Shown piece by piece: positions 11,327 to 23,483 of a stretch of 64,000 bases of DNA (position 1 is its first letter; each line of letters begins with the position of its first letter). The notes beneath the pieces are model-generated. The model saw only the letters and a program-made list of their open reading frames with translations, was not told the origin of the DNA and ran no database searches. A program made the translations under genes and the position numbers. The stretch is from Delphinus delphis (Eukaryota > Chordata > Mammalia > Artiodactyla > Delphinidae), in assembly GCF_949987515.2 (NCBI RefSeq), contig NC_082684.1, positions 47,396,006 through 47,460,005 of the forward strand, given 5' to 3'.

Positions 11327-12643
11327 TCTGTGGGCTTAAAGTTTTTAACCAAATTTTTAAATGGCCATTATTCCTTCAAAATTTTTTTCTGTCCCCTACT
11401 CCCTCATCTTTATTCTCCTTCTAGAGGTCCAGTTACATATGTTAGACCATTTTATACTGCACTACAGGTCACAGGATAGGACATTAATTTTTCTCTCTTC
11501 ATTTTGAATAATTTCTATTCCTTTGTCTTTAGGTTTACTGATCTTTAATTCTTTGGTGTATATTGTGATACAAATCCCAGTGAATATATTTTTTTATTGT
11601 AGATAATGTAAATTATTTTCTCTAGAGGCTGTATTTACATCTTTAAAAATTATTCTTTATATCTCTCCTTATCATTTCATGTTTTCCTTTATATCCTCAA
11701 AAACATTTATAAAACTTTTTATAGTTGGTTTATGGTCTTTCATTAATAATTCCATAGTCTCTATTATTTGGGGGTTTGTTTATACTGATGGACTTTTCTT
11801 TTGATTATGAATCATATTTCCCTATTTTTTCCACACCTTTGATTGGATGCTGATCATTTTGAATTTCATGTTATTGAGTGCTGAATTTTATTTTATTTCT
11901 TTAAAGAGTGTTGGATTTGTTCTGGTGTACAGTTAAATTACTCATGAGTCAGTTTGATTCCTTTAAGGCTTGTTTTCATGCTTTTCTATGACAGGTCTAG
12001 GCTAGCCTTCATTCTAGAAATAATTTTGCCCCACAATTAATGCATGACACTTGTGACAACTGTATCCATGTCTGCATTTTTTGAGGAGGTCCCTCCACTC
12101 TACCTGGTAGAATCATATACTATGTTCACTCCTTGATGAGCTCTGAGAATTCTTTGGCCTATTACTTTATACTGACTCCCAAGCCTTAGGTAGTTTCACC
12201 CATGGATGTGGAGGTAAGTACTCAGCCATATAGACTCAACAGGACTACTCTGCAGCTCCCCTCAATTTGATGACACTCCTAGGCTCTATGTCAGTTTATT
12301 CTCCTTGCTCTTTAGCCTGGGAACTGCCCCAAGAAATAAGCAAGGTTATCATATAACTTACCTCATTTATTCTTCTTCTCTCAGGAATCATCATCCTGTG
12401 CTACCTGCTGTCCAGTGTCTGAAATCTTTTATTTCATGTACTGTGTCTGATTTCTGATCATTTATACTGTGAGGGCAATTCCTATGGCAGTTAATCCTGT
12501 AAGGGAAGAAGCTGATGTCCTAGCTTGTTTCTGTTGTTATTTTTGCATGACAATTTATTTATCATAGGTTAGTGTAGTTTTTTCAACTATCTTTGATTCT
12601 CATATTGTGTTCTTCCTCTTTTTTGTTGTTAAAATATATTAGC
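11327..12643 (-). mobile_element. Old L1 relic, antisense, block 5
   Basis: Begins with the second copy of the 19-bp target site and continues the host L1 text of block 4. The portion at 11820-11960 is typical antisense text of an L1M 5' region. It fades into unrecognised sequence after about 12000. The right edge carries the SINE target site 'aaaatatattagc' (12631-12643). Confidence 0.6.
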
Positions 12644-12854
12644 TTTTTTTTTTTTTTTTTTGAGGTACGTGGACCTCTCACTGCTGTGGCCTCTCCCATT
12701 GCGGAGCACAGGCTCCGGACGCGCAGGCTCAGCGGCCATGGCTCACGGGCCTAGCCGCTCTGCAGCATGTGGGATCTTCCCGGACCGGGGCACGAAGCCG
12801 TGTCCCCTGCATTGGCAGGCGGACTCTCAACCACTGCGCCACCAGGGAAACCCC
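12644..12854 (-). mobile_element. CHR-type tRNA-derived SINE, antisense
   Basis: T run, cetacean CHR body, then the inverted tRNA-Glu-like head ending 'ccaccagggaaacccc'. Imperfect TSD: aaaatatattagc at 12631-12643 and aaaatacattatc at 12855-12867. ORFs crossing this copy are shadows of the SINE. Confidence 0.93.
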
Positions 12855-12867
12855 AAAATACATTATC

Positions 12868-13734
12868 TTTGACAGTTGTATACAGATACTTTTTAATTCC
12901 TTTACCTGGTAAAATGTTAAAAACTGGAAACACTATATCAGTTCCTCAATATTTTACCTATATATTTTGCTGGGCCATGAAATTGAAAAATGTTTTGCTT
13001 CACTATCTTAGATCACAATTATACCTATACAGGGACTGATGAAAAGGATAAAACAAAGGAGATTGGTGATATCTACAAGTTTGGTCAGATGGGCATCACA
13101 GGGTCTTAGTTCTACCCCTCTAGCGATATTAAAGTGACATTATAGTAGTTAATATAAACAGGCCTCTGCCAACTAATGATGTTATAGACAGGCTGTTTGT
13201 GTCAGTTCAGGTTCTTCAGGGAGGAGACACCAAGATAGAGCTAAGAGTCCAAGAGATTGTGAGGGGGGTGGTAAACCCATGAATTATAAGCGGAGTGACA
13301 GCAGGATTAAGCAAGGAGGGCCTTCAGACTCTTCTGACCCCTGGGAATGAAGGTGGTAGGGAAGGAGTACGGTGTAGGAAGAGGCTCAGGTTGTGCTGGA
13401 GCTCTGAGAGAGTCTCAGTGGGGAGCTCCAATGCAAAGACTGTTCAGAGAAGAACCCTGCGCTGGGCAGAAATGGCCAGGTCCTATTAATTCTGCCATAC
13501 TCTGTTATTGGCCAGGGTTTCCCAAGTGGAGGGTGGCCTCAGTTCAAATGCTGCAGCAGATCTTGAAGGCACTGCTGCTGGTGGATATCACCTAACTGCA
13601 CTCACAGAGACAGGTTTGTTCTTGAAGAAAGATCAAAGCAGAGCTTTTCCATGGCTGTCACCCTATTCTAATGCACTAACGCTGCAAGCACGGTGGTCCT
13701 GAGAAGGAACAGGCCCACATCATAGAAATGCATC
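12868..13734. other. Unassigned DNA
   Basis: No gene or repeat recognised. The stretch 13200-13700 is GC-richer with short overlapping ORFs on the plus strand, and may be an old LTR-like repeat that I cannot name. Confidence 0.5.
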
Positions 13735-14022
13735 TGTCTTAGTCTGTTTGGGCTGCTATAATAAAATACCACAGACTGGGAAGTTTATAAACAGCAGAAA
13801 TCTATTGCTCACAGTTCTGGAGGCTGGAAGTCCAAGATCAGGGTGCCAACATGGTTGAGTGGGGACCCTATCTCTTTTATAAAGGCACTAATCCCATTCA
13901 TGAGGACTCTACCCTTATGACATAATGACCTCCCGAAGGCCCCACCTCCTAGTACAGTCACTGCTGGGAATTAGGGTTTCAACGTATAAATTTGGGGGGG
14001 ACACAAAAGATTAATGATGTCA
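13735..14022 (-). mobile_element. MaLR-type LTR (MLT1-like), antisense
   Basis: Runs from tgtcttagtctgtttgggct to the 'gggacacaaaagattaatga' end and includes the 'cacagttctggaggctgga' block shared with the shorter copy at 1841. Near complete for its half of the family; no internal retroviral region is attached, so probably a solo LTR. Confidence 0.75.
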
Positions 14023-15844
14023 TCCTCCTATTTCTCAGCATACATCCTAGTCTTCTAGAATAAGCACAGGTCTGGCACTGGAACAATAATTGCTACTTCT
14101 GTTTCCCCAGCTGATGTCTTGAATTTGAGCTCATTTTATACCACTGGGTCCTAATTTCCTTACCCATAAAATGGAAATTACAACAATATGCCCTCCTAGG
14201 CCAAACATAAATTCAAATAACATACTGGGGGGAAAGGGAGCATGTGGAGAGAAAAGGAAGATATAATCTGCATCTCTTTTAAGCCAAGATATTTTATAGA
14301 AAATCTATGTCTTCATCAATTAGCATGGTCTCCCCCACCACATTCCAGTTTGTAAACGGATATTGAGATTTCATTTTTTTTCCAAAGTAAAAAAATATAG
14401 AACTACCTCTCTTTAAGTTATTAGAAACATCCATGAAGAGTCTTTTACTTTTAAAAAAAATTTTATTTGGAAGCACAAGTTAATTCTTACATTACATTAT
14501 GATAGAATTACTTGGGTTGCTTGTGCCCCACTATTGCAGCATCACTGAACTTATTTATTATTAGTTCTCAATTAAAAATTTGTATTATAAATCATTAGCT
14601 TCTTTAGCATTTATTGCTTGCTTCCCTTCAAGTAAAAGATAGCTTCATCATCTTTTCTGAAAGGTCATGATTCATTGTTCAGACCCCGTGTTCTAAATTT
14701 TAAAAGTCAGAGCATACAGTTCTGTAGGAGAGGGAAAGACGAATACACTAAAATGCTGACTCATAATAAAGCACAACTCTGATTAAATCTACGACCAATC
14801 CAAATTATGATCTTGTTCAAAATGAACTTTCACCATAGAGAGTGAAGTTATTGAGAAAGCAAAAATACAAGCTGCATGCCACTGCCATCGACAGTGGTTT
14901 GAATTGGTTGCAGGGTGCCTTGGACTAAAATTCAGCTTCAACCTAAAACCCAACCCAAACCATTTTAGGTTCCTCTACAGTGGTTTGAGGAATGCCTCCT
15001 CAATTCCCTGACTTACAATCTTCCAGTCTCACTAGGATTTGTGGTTTAAGAGAATGGTAAAAATGTCATGATACGTCAGGAGGAATGACTAAAACAGTGG
15101 AAGCACATCTAGGAAAGGGAGCACATCAAGAGATGTGAACGTGAGGACAAACATTTCCAGGGAAATAATACAATACTCTTTGCTGACCCGTGGAGGCAGA
15201 ACCACTAAGAAGGAAGGTTGATGCTCAGACTTTACCTACTTTCATTGCATCACTGCTTGCTCTTGCTTATCCAAAGGCTTCTGTTTCTCAAGGAAATAAA
15301 CTGAGGGTAAGGCTGGGAAGGTGGCTGCACCCTGACCTGCTCCTTTCATCAGTATTGTCCCTGGGAATACAGGCAAGAGATAATTTCTTTTTGTGGAAGT
15401 CAGAAGCAATAGAAAGCTGGCAGAAGCTCCAGTGTGTATCTCACACTGTTTAAGAACTGGGGCAATTCAAAGAAGGCTTAGCCTTTGCCCTCAAATAGCT
15501 TATCTTCCAACAAGAAGATAAGGAAACCCATTTGAAACAAGAGTGAGCAAAATAAAGTTACACATAATTTACTGCTAAATCACTGCTCCATTAATCACAT
15601 TTCATTTCATTTCATTCTCACATCTTCCCTTACTTAAATACTTCTCTAGGGTTCAAAATTCTCTTCATTCCTCTTACTGATTAAATGGTTGCTACTTGAA
15701 GAGATAGGTCCACGTCCTTCACTTGCTTTTACCTTTATGCGCTGGACTAGGTATAGATATAGATATATAGTAAAGTGGTTAAGACTAATAAAAGAAAGAT
15801 GTTAATAGAGATGAGGTAGTAGAAAGTTCTATTGAAACATCTTG
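14023..15844. other. Unassigned DNA with a possible MIR
   Basis: Mostly unique-looking. A short antisense MIR-like core with 'cccataaaatggaaattaca' lies near 14120-14205. No gene seen. Confidence 0.45.
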
Positions 15845-15912
15845 ATCTTAGAACTCTAGGATTTAGCACATAGGAGGCCCTCAATATATATGTTATGAAT
15901 GAATGAGTAGCT
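15845..15912 (+). mobile_element. L2 3' end fragment
   Basis: Short copy of the L2 terminus: the 'gcacataggaggccctcaat' block followed by GAATGAATGAG. Confidence 0.55.
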
Positions 15913-15939
15913 TGAAGAGATAAATAAAGTATTCCAGGA

Positions 15940-16360
15940 GAAGAAGAGAGACATGAGAATGACATATTAATGGAAGTGAGAGAGATTAGCCACACTAGAG
16001 CTGAAGTTAGGTAGCAGGAAGTAAGGATCACCAGGATACAAAATTATGGGTCTTTTCTGAAAAACCCAGAAAAGAAGCTTAGGTTTGATGTCCTAGAAAA
16101 TGGGAAGTCTTTGAAAGTTTGGGACCAGTGAACTGTGGAGCAAGAGTGTCTGAGGAAGATGAATAGCCTTGCCTTATAGGACGAGTTAGGAAGAAGAGGA
16201 GGCCTCACCTAGTCCAGCTCTGAGCCCATGCCAGCTATCCAGGTGTGAAGTGATGGCTGGGGGCGGGGGAGGTGATGGAAGGGAAGGGGTATGGATAAGT
16301 GGCATTTCAAAGGAAGACTCAGCAGGATTTAATAAACACTTTTCAGTAGATCAAAATCAC
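15940..16360 (-). mobile_element. L2 fragment, antisense
   Basis: Diverged antisense text of the L2 C-terminal and 3' region ('gggaagtctttgaaagtttg', 'atccaggtgtgaagtgatgg'). Strongly decayed. Confidence 0.5.
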
Positions 16361-16364
16361 GGGG

Positions 16365-17149
16365 CTTACTGAGTCTGCAACAGAAGAGATAAGAACAGAC
16401 TACAGACTAACAGTGTAGAAGGAGCAAAAGATAGAAGGCCTAAGAAATAGAAACCAGGCCTGGGAGTCAGAACCCATGACCTTGCCCAATGTACTTGTTA
16501 ATTCATTCCTGAAAATCAGGAGGCAGCCTCACCATTACAGGCACGTGTGAGCCTCTTGCATGCTGCCTTAATGTTTAAGAGGCAAAGAGAAAAGATACCC
16601 CACTTCTTGTCATCAGCAGCCTTTTTGGAACTTTCTGGAACTGCCACTTCACAAGGCAGGATTCTTCTGACCTTGCCAAGCTCTCCTTACCTGAGTATGT
16701 CTCCTCTGAGGCTAAGACCACCCTGAGACAACACTCAGGAATGCCTTCACTTGCTGGAAGATTTGGGTCCATGAACAACATTAGCAGGTGACAACAGATC
16801 TCAGTTTCTTATTTCAGCATTTAAAATAGTCAGTGTGATGTATAGAAAGAGTTAACTCACCCAGTTGTAGAAATTTACCCCAGCACACATACAAAAGAAA
16901 GTGCAATAGAGTTAAAGCAGAAAGTGGAACTATTGAAGCATCATCCCTTACGCATTTTCTTCACGTTTTCTCTTTGTGAGAATTTCTTTTAGGTGGGGAT
17001 GTTTCATTTGCTGTGGATTCTGCCATCTGAGGGTCTCATTAATGCTCCCAGTGTTCCTATATCTGTTCAGGAGGAAAGAAGGACTTCCATGAAGGGATAA
17101 ATTGTGGTATAGCCATGACGTAGGGTGGAAATGATGAAGTAGAACAATG
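16365..17149. other. Unassigned DNA
   Basis: No repeat or gene recognised; only short chance ORFs. Confidence 0.4.
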
Positions 17150-17346
17150 CGCATGATAAAACTTTATCCATTACAAAAAACTAAATGATAATTTTGTGAT
17201 GTGATAGAGGTGTCAGCTAATACTACAGTGGTAATTATATATTTTGATACATATAAATGTATCAAACCAACCAACATGTTGTACACCTTAAATGTATACA
17301 ATGTTATATCTCAACTATATCTCAATAAAAATAAATTTTAAAAATA
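17150..17346 (+). mobile_element. L1 3' end (mid-age family)
   Basis: Contains the 'gttgtacaccttaaatgtat' block, then 'ctcaataaaaataaatttta' as signal and tail. A different, older L1 lineage from the cetacean type. Confidence 0.7.
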
Positions 17347-17352
17347 TATGAA

Positions 17353-17551
17353 GGGCTTCCCTGGTGGCGCAGTGGTTGAGAGTCCGCCTGCCGATACAGG
17401 GGACACGGGTTTGTGCCCCGGTCCGGGAAGATCCCACATGCTGTGGAGCGGCTGGGCCTGTAAGCCATGGCCACTGAGCCTGCACGTCCGGAGCCTGTGC
17501 TCCGCAACGGGAGAGGCCACAACAGTGAGAGGCCTGCGTACCACAAAAAAA

Positions 17552-17569
<18 letters not shown>
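17353..17569 (+). mobile_element. CHR-type SINE in the tail of an L1
   Basis: Head gggcttccctggtggcgcag with A box, B box 'gggtttgtgcc', CHR body and A tail (17544-17569). Landed at the A-rich end of the preceding L1. The tail runs straight into a TA repeat. Confidence 0.93.

Positions 17570-17612
<43 letters not shown>
17569..17612. repeat. (TA)n microsatellite
   Basis: About 21 TA units directly after the SINE A tail, consistent with growth from the tail. Confidence 0.9.
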
Positions 17613-17614
<2 letters not shown>

Positions 17615-17668
17615 ACTTTATCCACATGCATAAAACTCAAAAATAAAATAGGCAAGTTGCAAAAGAAT

Positions 17669-17678
17669 ATATATATAT

Positions 17679-17713
<35 letters not shown>
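17669..17713. repeat. (TA)n-(CA)n-(TA)n microsatellite
   Basis: Compound TA, CACACA, TA repeat. Likely length-variable. Confidence 0.85.
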
Positions 17714-17714
<1 letters not shown>

Positions 17715-17719
17715 CTCTC

Positions 17720-20315
17720 AAGATTTTATTTATGTAGTCTAAAATGTGAAAAGAACACTGTTTAGTTTAGGGACACATCAATGTATGAGAAAATCTAAAG
17801 ACTTGGACCTGGAAAGGAGAGGAAGGATGAGGTATAGGAAAATACAATGGGGTGTACAAAGGGGCTTCAACTATGTTTATAATGAATCATTTCTTTTGCT
17901 GGGTAGTGCGTACGTGTGTGTTCATTACATAATTCCTTACACCTTTCTGTAGCTATGAAATATTTAACAATACATTTTCATTAAGTCTTCAGCTCTTTCC
18001 TGGGAAGAAGGTTGGAAGCTCACACTTCACAACATAGAGATAGATTTACTTTCCTCCTGCCCTCAGTGTAGAGGAGTCCAATTTCCAGGTAGGGAGACAA
18101 AAAAAGATGAGAGGGGACCCCTGCACAAAGGGTTATTAAAGGGACAAATAATCTTTCATTCAACCTTCGCTAGTAAGCTTTAAAAAGTCTGTATATTTTT
18201 ATTTTTGCTGCACAGAAGTTCCCTTCCAAGAAGAGGAGGAACGTCATGTCTTGGCATTCCTCAGCAGGGGAAAGGGCTTCCTCCTATGACAGTGCTTAAA
18301 AAGGCAAATATATGAGAGTCACCCAAAATCCTCCCAAAATGCCGGCGCCTCCCTGGCCCACAGAAAGGGGATTAGTAAAGCACCATTAACCCCACAATGA
18401 AAACACATCAGTTTAGGGTTTTCTTTCATCCTAAACCCAGTTTATAAACACAGCCTTATCACAGGGAGAATGTTTATCTTCATGTGTTATAAGTAGATTT
18501 CCAAAAAGCAACAGTAGCTAATGAAATTAAATATGATGTTGGAAAATCTATTTTCTCCTTGCAGCAAAAATGTCACAGAAGACAGTTAAGCCAGAATGTG
18601 GTTCAGTTTAGGCATCTTCTACTCTGATTAATTTAGAGATTTTATTAATAAGTTTAAGAAAGCCAGAGATTTGAACCTAAGCATCTCCTACTTTTCCAAT
18701 TACTTACACCAAATTTCTAAAACAAGTCAAGAGATAGAGCTTTTTGTGGCTTTGCAGTGCTGAGAGTTAAGACACATTCTAGTAATTTATGATCGTTTAT
18801 CTGAGAAATGGTTGATGACAAAGGAAAGTTAATTACAGCTTTCCTCCCCTCCCCCTTCCAACCACCCAAGAGGTCCTTGAGATTCCGTCTTTCTTTTTAT
18901 TTATATGTAAACTTCCAGAAGCTAATTTGTCTGAAGACTGTAACTAACCTTGACTTTTCTAAAAGCTTCCCTCAAGGGTTAATAATATGTTTCTACCCGT
19001 ATCATCATTTTTTCACTTGAGGATCACATTTGTTATGCATAATTACTAATGAAATGATGAAACAAATGGAGAAACAGTACAAGCTGTCACTCCCAAAGGG
19101 CCCATGTGCAAATTTAAATGTGTCTCAGCTCTCCAACATTGAAGTATATAAATCGGTACAACATGTTCCATACAAAATTTCTGACAATGAAACTAGAGTC
19201 TTTAAAGCAAAATGTAACTTACCACCTACTCTTTTCCCTGGTGTCTGGATGGGGCAGTGGGGGACAAGTCAATAATGGAACTCAGGATGTAGTACTTTCT
19301 AAACCAAAACAGGGAGCTCATGGCACTGCAGAACTGATGCAATCATAAAAAACAAGACTATTTGACGTTAGGGCTTCCCTAGAATGTTTGGGGTATGTGA
19401 TTTCCATGGATAGCTGACGGTAGAAGCAGGGACACCCAAATATACACATTAGGGCTCATATGTGGAGAAAGAGAACTTTTCTTTTCTATGACCGACAACT
19501 TTTCGTCTCCTCTGTCTTCCTGGGACAGACAGCGTATCCTATTCTTTTCAGGTATATGTAGTCTGATGTAATGATTTGCAGCCAAATCTGAGGATTATTA
19601 TCGCAGCCACTAACTAATTGCCAAATCTGGTTTATCGGTCAATCACCCAGGGCTTCTACCCCTTTCTTTTCTTCTGTCTTTCACCATGCAGGTAATCTGA
19701 TTTTCTGATTGACTTTCACATTGTCCTGGCACTGAGAAGGAATGTCTAGCCCTGAGTGGTCCCTGGTCTGGGTTTCTCATCTCACCTGGCATCCAAGCAT
19801 CGGCCTCTCTCCTTGCCTTGCCCATTGTGGTTATGGCTTCTGCCTGGCCTTTGGAGTGTCTGGCTGGAATCCATAGATTTCTCTATTACCTCTGGCCTGT
19901 CATGGTGCTCTTGCCTCCTATCATGATCCAGACCCTTTCTAATCCACTAGTTTGCTTGTCCTTCTATATCCCTGCCTTCCTTATGGGCCTGAGAATTCTC
20001 AGCAGCTTTCTCTGTACCACTATATAGTGTGTGGGGTCTGGGAGGCTACCCAGACCTACCTCCAGGGCATCTCCCTGAGAGCTTTCTATTTTACTTTTCC
20101 AATCCCATGGTTTGGATTTCTCTGAGTGATTTGTGGGCTTACAAAAAAAACCTAGCATGTGTCCTGATGTTTTCAGATTCCTTCCAAACTTATCTGGGAA
20201 TTATCTTTCTGCCCCTAGCCCAGGGTGTTGATCTATGAAAGGATGGAGAAAATTAGGTAATAGATTAAGGATAATAGCTGGGTTTGGAGAAAGATTATCC
20301 AGAGTAGAGGATAAT
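17720..20315. other. Unassigned DNA
   Basis: About 2.6 kb with no repeat I can name and no credible coding region. The ORFs at 19818-20238 and 19030-19348 are short, overlapping and without family resemblance. Confidence 0.5.
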
Positions 20316-20319
20316 GAAA

Positions 20320-21295
20320 AAGGTTTTATTCATTCACTTATCTATTTATCCATTCATTTATAAATATTGACTATACTAAATACTGTGCTCATTATATAAG
20401 TATAAGCAAGACATGGTCCATGATTTTAAGGAATTCCCAGTCCAGTAGAGAGGAAGCACATTAGTAAGTATTTCCAGGGCACACTAGGGACATGCAAAAT
20501 GTAAATGGATATCTCTACAGAATGGCATGATTGCATGGGGATTCAGAAAAGTTTTCTTAGAAAAGCTGATGCTTCCATTAAGTTTCAGAGGATGATTAGG
20601 CTGTCGTCAACAGCAGAACAGAGCTTTTTTGGCAATGGGAGCAATGGGAGGAAAAAGATGGGGGCATGAAACAGCATTAGAGAGCAACACATACAGTATG
20701 ATTTAGTATAGTCGGAGCGAAGAAAGTGACGTGGGGAATAGGAAGACGAAGAGGGTCAGGAGAGAGATCATGGAATCAAGAACTGGAAAACTATTGAGTC
20801 TTTGAATAAAGTGAGAGATATGACCATATTTACCCTGTAGAGAGACCGTTCTTGCCATAGTGTAGGGGATGGACTTAAGCAGGTCAAGACTGGAAGTAGG
20901 GAGGATAGACAGGAAATGATGTGAATGTGAAGTAAGGGAGCAACAGTGAACAAAAGGAGAGAATAGCTGTGAGAAACACTTAGTGTGTAGCACTGAGAAG
21001 ACTTGATTACTTACTAGTGTTGGTGATAGGAGAGAGGAAGAATTTGGTGATGACTGAAAGTCGGATGGGTGCACAATGGTATAATTTGCTGAGATGAAGA
21101 GTATAATACAGGGAATCACTTTTATCAGGCAGGTTATTTAGTTCACTTTTGAACATACTAAGTTTAGGGAGTTTTTGAGATATCCAGATGGAACAATTTA
21201 ATAGGTAATTGAACAAGTCAGGAACTAAGTATCAAGGTCTGGGCTAATTACATAGATTTGGAAGCCATAAGCATACAGATTACATTAATGCCTGT
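20320..21295 (-). mobile_element. L2 LINE 3' half, antisense
   Basis: Begins with the inverted L2 terminus (ATTCATTCACTTATC...), then a long diverged antisense L2 3' region; 'taccctgtagagagaccgtt' and 'gaacatactaagtttaggga' lie at conserved places. The 138-codon minus-strand ORF at 20703-21119 lies within this region and is LINE-derived. Confidence 0.65.
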
Positions 21296-21299
21296 GGCT

Positions 21300-21436
21300 G
21301 TCTTTGCATGCTTGAATACAACCTTATTTTGCACCAGTAATTTGGTTGGGCATAGGATTCTAAATAGAAATTATTTTCTTTTATGAGTTTTAAGTATTGA
21401 TTCACCTTCTAGTATACAGGCTTGTTGATGAGGCAC
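21300..21436 (-). mobile_element. Old L1 fragment, antisense
   Basis: Short piece ('ttggttgggcataggattct') matching the L1 region also seen at 3290-3380. It separates two blocks of the same L2. Confidence 0.5.
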
Positions 21437-21439
21437 CCA

Positions 21440-21735
21440 ATTCCCACTTGAAACTTGGTAACACCAGCATTTTAGGAGTTTAGAAAAAGAATCTTATAAA
21501 ACAGTCTGAGGAAAAGAAGTCAAAGGATCAAGAAAGTGTTAAGTATTTGAAGGAAAAGGTTGAGAGTTTTCCAAGAAGGAAAATGATCAACAATGTTAAA
21601 TTCCAGAAAGATCGAGTAAAATAAGCCAAGAATTGGCCAGTTAGATTTGGCAATCTGTAGGGCAAAGGTACATTTTACCAGAATATTTCTAGTGGAGTAT
21701 TGGGTTGGGAACTGAATGAGGGACTCCCAATTCAA
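21440..21735 (-). mobile_element. L2 LINE fragment, antisense, continued
   Basis: Text such as 'aaattccagaaagatcgagt' continues the antisense L2 reading of 20320-21295. Confidence 0.5.
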
Positions 21736-22315
21736 AATGGCAGACTGAGGACACAGTCTACCTCCCTTGTCAGTCTACTGAGATAACTAGAAGAATTACA
21801 AGAGTCTAACTCCATAACAGTACTGAAAATAGGGAGGAGAAGTCATCAAAAATTTTGACAAACTTCCAGAAAACAGAAAGTAAACAGGCTTTTTACTTTG
21901 TGACTAATCAGAGCCAAGTAAACTAAAACCCAACACATACACAGAAGGGAGAAGGGAGCTGCTTTTCCTCTGGGACCTGGTAGGGTTCTGAGATTGGAGG
22001 CAGAAGGGCAATTACAACTCAAATCCAGAGAGAGATCTGAAAGATATTGCTCATGCATATAGACAAAAATGTAGAAATGTGTGAGGGAATCACTTTTGAG
22101 GTGTTGGACCAAGGATGGTAAAATGTAAGTTTCAAATGGGCTGAATGTATAGATATGGAGATTCTGATCAGAGATGCAATGGGCTGGTTAGAACAACTTG
22201 GTGTGGTGTAATTGTCTGCATGGTTGGAGGACTGAAACCTGGACTCAGCTATGACCCATGATACAAGAGGCTAAAATGCCACTAATACCTCACAATAATG
22301 TAGAGAAAGGAGTCT
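21736..22315 (+). mobile_element. L1M 5' UTR, plus strand, block 1
   Basis: Begins near 'caaaatggcagactgaggac', a typical L1M start. First piece of a plus-strand L1M that continues at 22700, 27725, 30191, 30848 and 31388. Confidence 0.55.
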
Positions 22316-22328
22316 AAAGACTTAGGGA

Positions 22329-22686
22329 CAGGGCTTCCCTGGTGGCACAGTGGTTAAGAATCCGCCTGCCAATGTAGGGGACATGGGTTCGAGCCCTGGT
22401 CCAGGAAGATCCCACATGCCGTGGATTAACTAAGCCTGTGTGCCACAACTACTGAGCCTGCGCTCTAGAGCCCATGAGCCACAACTTCTGAGCCCGCATG
22501 CCACAACTACTGAAGCCCATACGCCTAGACCCTGTGCTCCGCAACAAGAGAAGCCACCGCAATGAGAAGCCCGTGCACCACAACATAGAGTAGCCCCCAC
22601 TCTCCTCAACTAGAGAAAAGCTGTGAGCAGTAACGAAGACCCAATGCAGCCAAAAGTAAATAAATTAAATAAATAAATGTAAAAAG
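22329..22686 (+). mobile_element. Long CHR-type SINE (CHR-2-like)
   Basis: tRNA-Glu-like head, then a longer body with repeated 'ccacaactactgagcc' modules and an irregular A-rich end (AAATAAATTAAATAAATAA). TSD aaagacttaggga at 22316-22328 and 22687-22699, 13 of 13. Inserted in the L1M 5' UTR. Confidence 0.92.
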
Positions 22687-22699
22687 AAAGACTTAGGGA

Positions 22700-22950
22700 T
22701 GGGACTTACTATGAGCTATTTACTCACCCTCTTCTAAATATGTCCTCTGAGATAGCTTAGGAGATAACACTTTCACCAAGACATTGAGAAATATATTGGT
22801 AGAGAGAGCACCAGCATCTTTGAAAAGTGTCATTGTGGCTTATAGGCCGAAAAGGCTGGTGGGAGATATTGCAATAAAAATGGGTTCCTGATTTCAGTAG
22901 GTATCAAGAACTCTGTATAGTCTGAGATTTTAGCCTACTTCCAAGTTAGC
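22700..22950 (+). mobile_element. L1M 5' UTR, block 2
   Basis: Continues block 1. The 'ggtgggagatattgcaataa' text is a diverged copy of a conserved L1M 5' UTR block. Ends at the LTR at 22952. Confidence 0.6.
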
Positions 22951-22951
22951 T

Positions 22952-23435
22952 TGCTAAAATTTCATGGATGATGGCAGAAGACATGAGACTTCCGAGTTAA
23001 AGACAAGGGACTTTTTTTATTCACGGTACATCAAGCAGCATGAGTATATTTGCAGCAGTTCCCCCTGCCTCCAGGTTCCTCAGGGGTGATGCAGATGAGC
23101 GCAGGTGGATATGTGCACATGCAGTGGGTTGCATTATAAGAGAGGAATGCTGACATGAGAGAACCCAAATCTTTAATAATGAGCAGTAAGCATGCCTGCC
23201 CTTTGATCGGGAGACACTATCGCTAGCTTCCAAGGCTGTTTGCTGCACAAACAGATGAGACGATATGGAGCAAAGGCAGTCAGTGCCTTGCTCACAAGAC
23301 ACGCAGAAGTGCAAGCGACCCATGGAGTATTATCACCCAACGATACCCACCTGCAGTTTCTACACTGTCTTAGCTTCTGGTCAATTTCTCCATTAATATG
23401 CCACTCTATTGGCCACTCTGATTAATCTGAATGGC
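22952..23435 (-). mobile_element. 3' LTR of a degraded endogenous retrovirus
   Basis: Candidate 484-bp LTR with inverted TG...CA ends (plus-strand tgctaaaattt to gaatggca). On the minus strand an AATAAA signal lies near 23018-23013, followed by about 60 nt of R/U5-like text. It lies just downstream, in the minus sense, of an env membrane anchor, as a 3' LTR should. Limits are inferred from the TG/CA ends only. Confidence 0.55.
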
Positions 23436-23483
23436 AGGGGCTGGAACCAAATCCATTCAAGTTGCCTCATACAGCATTCAATT

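Noticed and set aside
20703..21119. 138-codon minus-strand ORF
   Set aside because: Falls wholly within an antisense L2 fragment and has no intact LINE motif.
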